Positions 46,765-54,479 of a stretch of DNA of 64,000 nucleotides are shown here, piece after piece (position 1 is the stretch's first letter; each line of letters starts with the position of its first letter). The position numbers and the translations under genes were made by a program. The notes under the pieces were generated by a model that had not been told where the DNA came from, made no database searches, and worked only from the letters and a program-made list of their open reading frames with translations. The DNA comes from Fen-1254 sp963769605 (lineage in GTDB: Bacteria; Bacteroidota; Ignavibacteria; UBA10030), in the NCBI GenBank assembly GCA_963769605.1, contig CAVYML010000001.1, positions 124,001 to 188,000 on the forward strand, in the 5' to 3' direction.

Positions 46765-47160
46765 ATGGAAAGCATAATATTTTCACTAATAATTGTTATA
46801 GTAGTCCTTTTTATTATTTTTCTTATCCTTAGAGAGTTGAATTGCTGGTATTGGAAAATCAATGACATAATCAACATACTCTCACGAATTGAGGCGAAAC
46901 TACCTAACGAAGCCGTGCCTGCAGTATCCACACTTCAAGCCAGTCCAAATCCAATTCAAGGACTGGAAGCAAAACAAAAAGTTAAAATCGAATGTCCACA
47001 TTGTCACAAGAGTGAGGAAATACGGAAGAATAATTACTCAGAGCCTAGTGAATACAATATATTCAAAGCTAAATATAATTCTTTCTCTGGTTCAGTCAGT
47101 ATTATTTGCAATAACTGTGGCACAAAATTTAAAATGGTTTATGAATCGTTTACTGCCTAA
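46765..47160 (+). CDS. Membrane-anchored zinc-ribbon protein, paralog 2
   Basis: GAAGG precedes the ATG at 46765; a TTG six bases upstream is less likely. The 131-residue protein repeats the layout of the 44679 gene: transmembrane helix ('IIFSLIIVIVVLFIIFLI'), stalk, and zinc ribbon 'IECPHCHKSEEIRKNN...IICNNCGTKFK'. Its stop lies in GCCTAAC (47155-47161), a perfect RYYYAAC site as at the start of an attC element. Confidence 0.7.
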   Translation: MESIIFSLIIVIVVLFIIFLILRELNCWYWKINDIINILSRIEAKLPNEAVPAVSTLQASPNPIQGLEAKQKVKIECPHCHKSEEIRKNNYSEPSEYNIFKAKYNSFSGSVSIICNNCGTKFKMVYESFTA

Positions 47161-47429
47161 CAGTTTTAAAAACGAAAGAGTCCGGTAAATAAAACTCTTC
47201 CGAGGTCTTATGGGGGTTACGGTGGAAATTCTCTATATCTAATCCATCCCTTTGAATTTAAACTGACATAGGAAGAAACAGGACGGCTTAATCGCGGAAC
47301 TGATTTAACAACTCAACATCTTTGGACCGAAACAGTATTCCTTGATCATCGAGCGCAAGAGGATTCGTAAAATATGTTATCTGGAAGAATTATACTCCTA
47401 TAGACGATTATTAATACCTTACGGTTGCT

Positions 47430-47726
47430 ATGTTTCAAATCATTTATTCCGCACGGCACAAAGAATGTGGGCTTACCAGACTTTCTGATTACAGAATCAG
47501 ATCTCGCGAGGAATTAAAGCTGTATCCGGATATTAAACCATTAAAACTGCATTGCCATAAATGTGGGTTAGAAGTCGATCCGAGTCATTTCGAGGTGTGG
47601 GAATCTGTGAGATTAAGTGTGCAGGATGTCGTAAAGGAAACACCGATCAGCGAATTCAATAAAACGCCCGGTGCACTACCAACACCGGGCTTTGAAGTCA
47701 TAGAGCTAGGGGAGGATGCTCTATGA
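47430..47726 (+). CDS. Small zinc-binding-like hypothetical protein
   Basis: The 98 residues contain 'LHCHKCGLEVDPSHFE' (~49-64), which could form half a zinc site with the earlier Cys/His. The 3' end of the gene contains a perfect hairpin (CCCGGTG/CACCGGG, 47667-47689) followed by CTTT, similar in loop and stem to the hairpin at 52523. No recognised family. Confidence 0.55.
   Translation: MFQIIYSARHKECGLTRLSDYRIRSREELKLYPDIKPLKLHCHKCGLEVDPSHFEVWESVRLSVQDVVKETPISEFNKTPGALPTPGFEVIELGEDAL
47667..47689 (+). terminator. Hairpin CCCGGTG...CACCGGG within the coding region
   Basis: A 7-bp stem with CACTACCAA in the loop and CTTT after it. The stem-loop at 52523-52547 has the same loop CACTACCAA and a compensating stem (CCCGGCG/CGCCGGG), so the two are related elements; here it sits in frame in a small gene. 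Confidence 0.5.
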
Positions 47727-47841
47727 CAAGGGGGCAACAATAAAGCAATATATTATTTCTGAGTCAATACCCTACATTTGTATATAATCCCAGAGTTGTG
47801 TAGATTAAATCATTCCACTGCTATTAAAGGAAGATATCCAT

Positions 47842-48522
47842 ATGAGGGTGTGGTTTGTAGTCCTTTTCATGTTGGCCGGATTCATCGCCTTTGGCCAAAC
47901 ACCTGACACCATTACTGTAACCCACAAGTATTATTCAACTACGTTTGATCGCGCGAAACATTATCCGGTGGTTGTAAAATACTGGCTTACAAAGGGAATG
48001 TATGCCTGCAAGACAAAGATCAAACGGACAAACAAATTCATACCTGATCCTGCTATTCCAAACGAAACTAACCTTAAACAAGACTATAAAGGCTCTGGAT
48101 ACGACCGTGGCCATAATATGCCGGCAGAAGATAATCGTTGTAATTCGACTGGAATGAAGGAATGTTTTTACTATTCAAACATGGCTCCACAATTGCATTC
48201 ACTGAATGCTGGGGCATGGGAAACATTAGAGAATTATACCAGGCATAAAGCAAAAGTTTATGACAGTGTTCTGGTATGGTGTGGATCCGTCTCATTAACA
48301 AATAATACTATCGGTAGAGTCTCTGTTCCTGATTATTGTTGGAAAATCATTTATATCAAGAAGCTTGGACTCACTGAAGCTTATTCTTTTAAAAACGATA
48401 CGTCTCCGTCACAGCCGTTAGATTCTTACAAAGTATCGGTGGATTCGGTTTATCATTTGTCAGGATTTAGTATTGAGAAAAGACAAGAAACCGGTCAGCA
48501 TAGAAGAACTGATGCTCGCTAG
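47842..48522 (+). CDS. Secreted DNA/RNA non-specific endonuclease
   Basis: AAAGGAAG precedes the ATG. A signal peptide (residues 1-19, ending AFGQ) leads into a beta-beta-alpha-metal nuclease: the catalytic box is 'GYDRGHNMPAEDN' (DRGH ~ residues 91-94), followed by 'YYSNMAPQLHSLNAGAWETLE' with the metal-binding Asn. Enzymes of this Serratia-nuclease family degrade DNA and RNA outside the cell or in the periplasm. At 226 residues the length is normal. The last codons overlap a small following gene. Confidence 0.9.
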   Translation: MRVWFVVLFMLAGFIAFGQTPDTITVTHKYYSTTFDRAKHYPVVVKYWLTKGMYACKTKIKRTNKFIPDPAIPNETNLKQDYKGSGYDRGHNMPAEDNRCNSTGMKECFYYSNMAPQLHSLNAGAWETLENYTRHKAKVYDSVLVWCGSVSLTNNTIGRVSVPDYCWKIIYIKKLGLTEAYSFKNDTSPSQPLDSYKVSVDSVYHLSGFSIEKRQETGQHRRTDAR

Positions 48523-48646
48523 CACATTTTCTATCAGTGCGATTATGAATGTCCTTGAGAAGAAAGGTTTGGTATTAAGAGAAGAAGTCGTTGCAGAAGT
48601 TGATCGATTAAAACGTGAAATGGATAAACAGGCGAAAAAGAATTGA
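48473..48646 (+). CDS. 57-residue protein overlapping the endonuclease gene end
   Basis: From a TTG the frame reads 'MRKDKKPVSIEELMLASTFS', then 'AIMNVLEKKGLVLREEVVAE' and a charged coil end. Sequences of this kind ('V-S-I-E-E-L', then 'L-x2-K-G-L/I-x3-E-E-L/V') are found in many small bacterial proteins of unknown role. The first part shares DNA with the nuclease gene in another frame; an ATG at 48512 would give a shorter version. Confidence 0.55.
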   Translation: MRKDKKPVSIEELMLASTFSISAIMNVLEKKGLVLREEVVAEVDRLKREMDKQAKKN

Positions 48647-48686
48647 ATAGTTTACATTATCGTAGATTAGCGCCATTCGTCCGACC

Positions 48687-48707
48687 GAATTTTATCCGCA
48701 CTTGGGC
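48687..48707 (-). repeat. Intergenic motif in inverse orientation
   Basis: Read on the minus strand this is GCCCAAGTGCGGATAAAATT, matching the cassette-spacer motif at 43144 and 45226. Its reversal may reflect the second half of an inverted pair or a rearrangement. Confidence 0.5.
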
Positions 48708-48726
48708 ACAAGGATATTCGTAACTT

Positions 48727-48734
48727 GAAATAAG
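48727..48734. repeat. 8-bp target duplication GAAATAAG, left of ISL3-like IS
   Basis: GAAATAAG is repeated exactly at 50108-50115. Eight-bp duplications are usual for the ISL3 family. Confidence 0.9.
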
Positions 48735-50107
48735 GGGTCTTCTCCCAACTGAGTGGGTGAATTTTAGCAAAAAGATGAATAGCGATCAATAATATCAAGG
48801 TATTTACGTATTTTAGGAGTAAAAAAAGTTGATATATCTTTATGAGTAAAGACAAACGATTGAGCGATGCATATGGATTTTCAGGATTCGTTCCTTTACA
48901 GATTGTAAAAGGAATCTTTGGTGATCCTAAAGCAAGAGTGATCATACTGAAGCGTAGGACAAAAAAACAATTTGTCCCGCATGTGGAAAGGCGAACAGGA
49001 GTTTTTATGATCGCAAAAAGCGCCGTGCGCGCGACCTCTCCTGTGGCGATACACGAGTATTTCTGGAACTGGAAATACGCCGCGTCCAATGCCGGGGTTG
49101 CCGCAAGGTGAAGCAGGAGCAATTCGCCTTTTTGGCGAACAATCCGTTTTATACCAAGCGTTTTGCGATGTATATCGGAGAACGGTGCCGAAGTTCGAGT
49201 ATCAGCGATGTTGCCAAAGAATTTCGTCTTGATTGGAAGACAGTGAAGGAACTGGACAAACAGTATATGCAGGAGCAACTTCGTCGTGCCACTAAAGCAC
49301 GACCCAAGGTGATCGGCATTGACGAAATATCTGTGCAAAAAGGACATACATACAGGATTGTCGTTAGTGATTTGGAGAGACGGCGTGCCATCTGGTTTGG
49401 TGGAAAGGATCGTTCTCAAGAGAGTATGAATATGTTTTATCAATGGCTTGGACCCTTGAAAACAAGGCGTATTCGGCTTGCAGTAATGGATATGTGGAAG
49501 CCATTCGAAAAGGCAGCAGGTATCCACATCCCACAGGCAGCCATTCTTTATGACAAGTTCCATATCATTGGGCATTTAGGTGAGGCCATAGACAAAATCC
49601 GTAAGCAAGAATATGCACGTCTCTCCGGTCATAAGCGGCAATTCATCAAGGGACAAAAATATCATCTTCTGTCTCATCGAGAGAATCTCACTCTTTCCGG
49701 AAAGAAGTCATTAAAAACTCTTCTTGAGGCAAATAAGCGTTTGAACATTGCTTATGTTCTCAAAGAATCATTCGGACAGCTTTGGGATTATAGCTCCGAA
49801 GCTTGGGCTCACAAGTTCTTTGACAACTGGAAAGCATCTCTTCGATGGCAGCGCTTGAAGCCGTATGAAGAGTTTGCTCATCTTATCGAACGACACTGGG
49901 ATGGCATTGCTGCCTTCTGTAAACCAGAGAATAAAGTCCCTCTTGGTTTTGTCGAAGGATTGAACAATAAGATTCGTATCATTCAACGTCGTGCATATGG
50001 TCTACGGGATGAAGAATATCTTCGACTCAAGATCTTAACTTGTATGTTGGACTAATAATGTCTGCCTTATTGAGCCAATATTCACCCACTCGCAAAGGAG
50101 AAGAGCC
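48735..50107 (+). mobile_element. ISL3-family insertion sequence
   Basis: The 1373-bp element is framed by the GAAATAAG duplication. The left end GGGTCTTCTCC...GAGTGGGTGAAT and the inverse complement of the right end (GGCTCTTCTCC...GAGTGGGTGAAT) form terminal inverted repeats of about 28 bp. It splits the spacer between the endonuclease unit and the 50182 gene. The single transposase gene is spread over two frames. Confidence 0.93.
48842..50055 (+). CDS. ISL3-family transposase, two frames joined at A-AAA-AAA
   Basis: The N-terminal frame starts at ATG 48842. After 42 codons a -1 shift at the seven A's 48961-48967 leads into the frame with the zinc finger 'TICPACGKANRSFYD...RRVQCRGCRK' and the DDE domain: 'VIGIDEISVQKGHTY', 'RLAVMDMWKPFEKA' and 'GFVEGLNNKIRIIQRRAYGLRD'. 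The total is ~404 residues, the usual ISL3 size. In the zero frame the run reads ACA-AAA-AAA, a classical slippery heptamer. Either programmed frameshifting produces the enzyme or one A has been lost from a run of eight. Confidence 0.85.
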
Positions 50108-50115
50108 GAAATAAG
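50108..50115. repeat. 8-bp target duplication GAAATAAG, right of ISL3-like IS
   Basis: Exact copy of 48727-48734. Confidence 0.9.
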
Positions 50116-50145
50116 TATGGTCAGAGTACAGAAATAATCATTAAC

Positions 50146-50156
50146 GTTAAGTGGCA
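50146..50156 (+). repeat. Cassette-boundary-like core GTTAAGTGGCA
   Basis: GTTAAGT fits GTTRRRY, and the following GGCA matches the attC-like end at 46726-46736. It lies 26 bp before the start of the 50182 gene, as at the other boundaries. Confidence 0.5.
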
Positions 50157-50181
50157 GAGATAAAATAGGAGAAGAATAAAA

Positions 50182-50721
50182 ATGGAATCTTTTTGGATTA
50201 TCATATTGCTTCAGGCTGTTATCTTTGGAATATTCTGCTCTTTTATTGCAAAAGAAAAGGGGCGTGATGGGGGAAATTGGTTCTTTCTTGGTTTCTTCTT
50301 CAGCTTTCTTGCCATTCTTGCATTAATGGCAGTTCCAAAAGAAGAAATAAAATCTCTCATTGAGAATAAACAAGTTAATGGTCAAACACCATCATCTAAG
50401 GCGATTTGTCCGTTTTGTAGAGAAGAAATAAATCCAGAGGCGACGTTGTGCAAGCATTGTCGAAGTGATTTGACCGAAAAGAAACCAATCATCATCAATA
50501 ATCAGAAGGTAACTGAAAACGTTTTGTCCAATGCAACAAAAAAAGTCAAATGTCCGAATTGTGATTTTTCAGAAGACATTCCTTTATCAAAAATATATTA
50601 TTCTAATGAGGCTTTTCATGATTTTGAATCTCATCTTGATTCACGTTGGGAACCATATTTGAAATGTCCGAAGTGTCATAAAAAATTTGTATTTCAGCCA
50701 AGAAAAATAAAACCAGATTGA
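50182..50721 (+). CDS. Membrane protein with two zinc-ribbon units
   Basis: GGAGAAG precedes the ATG. The 179 residues contain two N-terminal membrane segments with a 'GRDGGNWFFLGFFFSFLAI' turn, then zinc ribbon 'ICPFCREEINPEATLCKHCRSDL' (~73-95) and a second pair 'VKCPNCDFSEDIP...LKCPKCHKKF' (~130-170). The first ribbon resembles the 33-residue protein at 46129, and the second the paralogs at 44679 and 46765. Function unknown; perhaps a membrane sensor. Confidence 0.7.
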   Translation: MESFWIIILLQAVIFGIFCSFIAKEKGRDGGNWFFLGFFFSFLAILALMAVPKEEIKSLIENKQVNGQTPSSKAICPFCREEINPEATLCKHCRSDLTEKKPIIINNQKVTENVLSNATKKVKCPNCDFSEDIPLSKIYYSNEAFHDFESHLDSRWEPYLKCPKCHKKFVFQPRKIKPD

Positions 50722-50747
50722 GTAAATATTATTCCGCCGACTTTAAT

Positions 50748-50758
50748 GTTAGGCACCA
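50748..50758 (+). repeat. Cassette-boundary-like core GTTAGGCACCA
   Basis: GTTAGGC fits GTTRRRY exactly and lies 27 bp after the 50182 gene and 9 bp before the next start. Confidence 0.45.
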
Positions 50759-50766
50759 GAAAGGAG

Positions 50767-51126
50767 ATGCATATATCTGAACAACAACGCGCATTTGTGC
50801 TTCGAATTGTACCAAGCCAGATTGACCGGATTCACGAGGCTCTCAAGAAAAACCAACTTATAATCGGTTGGGCTGAAGCTCCAGGACTTTTGAATAAAAA
50901 ACTTACTTGGTCGGAGTTTCGCCAAATCATAAAGAACACATACCACGCAAAGGAACCTGACTTCCATAAAGCAGGCGCTGAAGGCGGAAACATGTAGCGA
51001 TTTGTCCGTGAAATGAATCGCGGCGATCTCGTAGTAGTTCCCCACGGTTCAGCTTTCTATGTTGGTGTTATCGACGGCGAGGCATCGTACGATGAATCAA
51101 AAATCCCAGATGACACAGCGTATTGA
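50767..51126 (+). pseudogene. N-terminal part of an Mrr-like restriction endonuclease, broken by two stops
   Basis: AAGGAG precedes the ATG at 50767. The frame stops at TAG 50995-50997, then continues in frame ('RFVREMNRGDLVVVPHGSAFYVG...PDDTAY') to a TGA at 51124-51126, after which the similarity ends. The phrases 'RIVPSQIDRIHEALKKNQLIIGW', 'FRQIIKNTY' and 'GDLVVVPHG' are those of the N-terminal domain of Mrr-type restriction proteins, where the first stop replaces a Trp (TGG to TAG) and the second probably an Arg (CGA to TGA). The C-terminal nuclease domain is missing. Confidence 0.7.
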
Positions 51127-51436
51127 TTCTTATTCCAGTCCAACTCCGATTCATACGCATCCCCCAAACAGGTTAATCCAACATCCCCCGATCAAGTGTT
51201 TGTTCGGCATTTTCCTACAGATTCATTGTATGTGTTTTGCAATTTACCATTTTCAATCCATCATTTGCACGTTCCTTTTTGCTTCTCTCTCCCTTCTTCG
51301 TTATATTCCCAATACAATTTAACGAAATCGATCTGTGTCCATGTGACCACGTGTCCTTAGTGACCTAAACCGATTTGGCGAGCGTATCGCCATTGGTTTA
51401 GGTCATTTCTGTTTTCAATGAGTGGAAAGGGACGAC
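51127..51436. other. Intergenic stretch with terminator hairpin
   Basis: The only clear feature is the long hairpin at 51362-51404. The remaining sequence is AT-rich without a credible gene. Confidence 0.45.
51362..51404 (+). terminator. Long nested hairpin GACCTAAACC...GGTTTAGGTC
   Basis: A perfect 10-bp outer stem (51362-51371 with 51395-51404) encloses a second stem TGGCGA/TCGCCA, and ATTTCTGTTTT follows. It fits a strong terminator or attenuator placed 33 bp before the next gene's start. Confidence 0.7.
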
Positions 51437-51676
51437 ATGGCATCACCCGACGAATCCGCGCGGATTACATTGCCGTATGGCAAAGATCTGCCGATTTTAA
51501 AAGAAGTGAATCAAACAATACTCAATAACAATGGCAACATGCGGGCATCTATCGAAAACGGCGTAGTTACAATTCAAACAAAGAAGCTCAAGGGGAATAT
51601 CCGGGAAGTCGCTCGTATTGATACGCGCAAGGTTCCGCCGACGATCACATTATCGCTTGAGGAAATAGCGGAGTGA
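51437..51676 (+). CDS. Small hypothetical protein
   Basis: GGAAAGGG lies 5 bp before the ATG at 51437, preferred over the GTG at 51422. The 79 residues start 'MASPDESARITLPYGKDLPI' and end 'PPTITLSLEEIAE'. The regular beta-rich pattern suggests a small stable fold, but no family is recognised. The PAS-LuxR gene starts 69 bp downstream. Confidence 0.6.
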   Translation: MASPDESARITLPYGKDLPILKEVNQTILNNNGNMRASIENGVVTIQTKKLKGNIREVARIDTRKVPPTITLSLEEIAE

Positions 51677-51744
51677 AAATGTAAATATATTAACCAAATA
51701 ACAACCACTCAATATTACCGTACATCATTTCAGGGGAGATGAAT

Positions 51745-52437
51745 ATGAAGAAGGGAAATTCCACCAGTCCCTGCTTTACATCGGGTCATAAATCCGATGA
51801 ATTCTACCAACTAACTTTTCATCAATCTGATTACGGAGTCTGGCTCGGGTTGCTTGATAAACCGTTGTCAACGAGTCTGCCTTTTGATCAGCAGGAAATA
51901 CATCTTTTCAAATATGCCTTTCTGTCCGAATGTAACCTATCGTTTGTCAAAATGTATGGCTACGATGATCCGGGAAAACTTATTGGCGCAAGATTCACTC
52001 AATTGTTTGATAATGCCGTAGCGTCAAACCTGATTCACCTTCGGACATTTCTCAAAAATGGATACCATATCCGCAATACCGAAACACTCGAAATCGGGGC
52101 AGGCGGCATTCGGAAATACTTCCTTAACGATATTTTCGGAATAGTTGAAGAGGGATTTCTTGTCCGCGTATGGGGTATGCAAAAGGATATTACATCGGAA
52201 AGATTGGAACAGGAAGAAAATAGAAAAATGATACAGCAGCTCACACCACGGGAACGGGCAATCATAAAACATACGATAGATGGGAAATCATTGAAAGAAA
52301 TCGGAGATGCTATCGATGTAAATCCGAAAACGGTTGATTCTCTACGCAGTCGTATTAAAGCAAAACTTGGTGTGTCATCATTGCCACAATTGATAGCCCT
52401 TGCTTTCCAGCTTGGCCTGCAGGATATTGATATATAA
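51745..52437 (+). CDS. PAS-LuxR-type transcription regulator
   Basis: The ATG at 51745 is placed 7 bp after GGGGAG; the ATG at 51739 is too close. The 230-residue protein has a PAS-like sensor part ('SECNLSFVKMYGYDDPGKLIGARF', ~60-85; 'VWGMQKDITSERLEQEE', ~143-160) and a C-terminal LuxR helix-turn-helix 'LTPRERAIIKHTIDGKSLKEIGDAIDVNPKTVDSLRSRIKAKL' type block (~165-210). The conserved phospho-receiver is absent, so it should respond to a ligand or redox state bound by the PAS domain. Targets unknown. Confidence 0.82.
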   Translation: MKKGNSTSPCFTSGHKSDEFYQLTFHQSDYGVWLGLLDKPLSTSLPFDQQEIHLFKYAFLSECNLSFVKMYGYDDPGKLIGARFTQLFDNAVASNLIHLRTFLKNGYHIRNTETLEIGAGGIRKYFLNDIFGIVEEGFLVRVWGMQKDITSERLEQEENRKMIQQLTPRERAIIKHTIDGKSLKEIGDAIDVNPKTVDSLRSRIKAKLGVSSLPQLIALAFQLGLQDIDI

Positions 52438-53361
52438 TTGAAATCGTAGGGGCATTCCGTCGAACGCCCCTTATAGTCTTCCAAATGATTTACAACATCA
52501 ATCCGACGTTTATAAAAAATAACCCGGCGCCACTACCAAACGCCGGGCTTTTACAGATCACAGTTCATCTCGGGGGGATGACTCCCTGTGATCAATTATA
52601 AACGTTCTTCATTTTCCTCTAATGATAATATCTTCGCTTTATTCCTACAATGGAATTGTGTTGTGCATTTCGTTTCACTCGGTAAGTCTTTTCCCCATAA
52701 GACATAAAAACTAATTTATCGTATCAGAACGAATCGAGAGGCTCATTGTGGACCGCAACAATTATCCCCTAAATTCGGTTGCAGCTACTTGATGTGTATA
52801 ATCAAATAAAATGTTTTTTTGATGACAAATCAACTACCATAGGAAATTATTTTTATTCTTTATCGGTATTCCTCAAGATCGATCAGGTTAACCTAAAATA
52901 AGAATATTCTTAAATCGATTAGGAAAAATCTGTCGAATTCAAGAAAAATCTGACTTGACAAAATCCATTCAAGGTTATATTTTTCCCCTCGTATAATATG
53001 CGTTGTTTTTAAAATATGTATTCTTCCAATTCAGGGAAGTCTCTTCCAAAGACGGACACCAATCGCAACACCATGCGATATTAACTGACGAACCCCGTTG
53101 ATGGCAGAGAGCCGATATCATTCGGTTCCTTCATAAGTAGATGTACCGCACAAAATATACGTAAGCCGGACGGGCAGACTATGAAGCACTCTGTCCGCTA
53201 TAAGGCCGTTGAAGTGTGTATTGTAATCGTCGGTATCATCGTCAAGCGACAAAAATGGTTTTACAGAAATATCCGAACTTGTTTCGGAGGCCAATTGATG
53301 TATAACTTTTTCATTTGCCCGGAAAGGCCATGTCAACAACCACCAATTGACACGATGCAGC
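52438..53361. other. Intergenic stretch between regulator genes
   Basis: A hairpin at 52523-52547 follows the LuxR-type gene. After that I see no gene; a 128-codon frame at 53181 overlaps the next gene in another register and does not look protein-like. Confidence 0.5.
52523..52547 (+). terminator. Terminator hairpin CCCGGCG...CGCCGGG
   Basis: A 7-bp GC-rich stem with loop containing CACTACCAAA, followed by CTTTTAC, 86 bp after the stop of the LuxR-type gene. Related to the hairpin at 47667-47689. Confidence 0.65.
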
Positions 53362-54268
53362 ATGTCGGACTACCTAATAGGGGGAAGTCCTGCCATAAGG
53401 CGCATCAAAGCTTCCCTCCCAAAACTGGCTGCGGATACCGCTCCGCTTGTCATCACTGGCGAACCCGGTGTCGGCAAATCCCTATTGTCTTCCCGAATTC
53501 ATGCCCATTCCTTATTAAAAGATCATTCCCTAGAAACCATCAATTTTCAGTTGCTCAGCGAGCGTGATCAACGTATCAGGTTACTCGGAGGATGCCCTCC
53601 AGAGCTTCCGACTTCCCGACGCAGTACCTCTTGAGTTGCCCACAACCGTCGTTCTTAAGCACATAGATTGTGCGAATAAATATTTACAGGAGAGAATGAT
53701 AAATATCATCCAAACAAAGGCGCTTCTCCGGCTTGGCGATGATAAAATTCGCCAAATCCGATGCAGAATGCTCTTTGTCTTCCAAAAACCGCCCTCAATT
53801 CTCCATGACGAAGGTCGGTTGATTCCACCATTATTCAAAATAATCTCGAAGTATCAAATCATCGCTCTTCCACCATTGAAGAAAAGGAAGGAAGATATTC
53901 CGGAACTTGCACAACATTTTTTTACCCAATTTCAGATAAAGCGACGAAAACAAATGGATCAGAACTTTATCAAGTTGCTCCTGTGCAACAGATGGAATGA
54001 AAACATACTCGAGCTCAAATCATTTATTAAAACTCTGCAAGTTCCTCCTGATGAAGTTTCGATACAGCAAAAGGATAGAATTGAACTTGCTAAAATAAAT
54101 CTAATGATTGACGAAGGGAAAGAATTTTCATTAAAGGATTCATTCACGAAACTAGAAAATTTAATAATAAATCAAGTGCTGGATAAAAATTCAGGGTGCC
54201 GTTCGAAAACGGCTCAATCGATAGGTTTGACTAATCGCGCCATTCGTTACATATTGAACAGTCATTAA
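53362..54268 (+). pseudogene. NtrC-like AAA+ regulator, frameshifted and lacking the sigma54 loop
   Basis: From ATG 53362 the frame reads 'SDYLIGGSPAIRRIKASLPK' and Walker A 'ITGEPGVGKSLLSSRIH', then changes register around 53575-53610; the second frame, to 54268, continues with 'LELPTTVVLKHIDCANKYLQ', 'RCRMLFVFQKPPS', 'PPLKKRKEDIPELAQHFF' and a C-terminal Fis-type helix-turn-helix 'NSGCRSKTAQSIGLTNRAIRYIL'. These are the blocks of the sigma54-activator family, but no GAFTGA loop is visible and the Walker B region is altered. So even before the frameshift it was probably an unusual activator, or a decaying one. Confidence 0.7.
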
Positions 54269-54479
54269 TCTTATTATTCATGATTAGTATTGATAGGTGC
54301 TTTGGATATCTTTGCTTTACATCATAGGTTCACTTGATTTCTAATTCCTGAATTGCTACTTTTTATTCGGTCGTAGCAGAAGATTGTGAATCTGTATAAA
54401 CGGAGTAGATAGTAAGCAATTCTATATAAGAATAACGTCCAAAAATATTTAAATCCTAAAAACAAACACGAGGTTTACA

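Noticed and set aside
48667..49575. 302-residue minus-strand frame across the ISL3 element
   Set aside because: It is antisense to the transposase and crosses the IS boundary.
53181..53567. 128-residue frame upstream of the NtrC-like gene
   Set aside because: It overlaps the Walker A region in another register and shows no family-like sequence.
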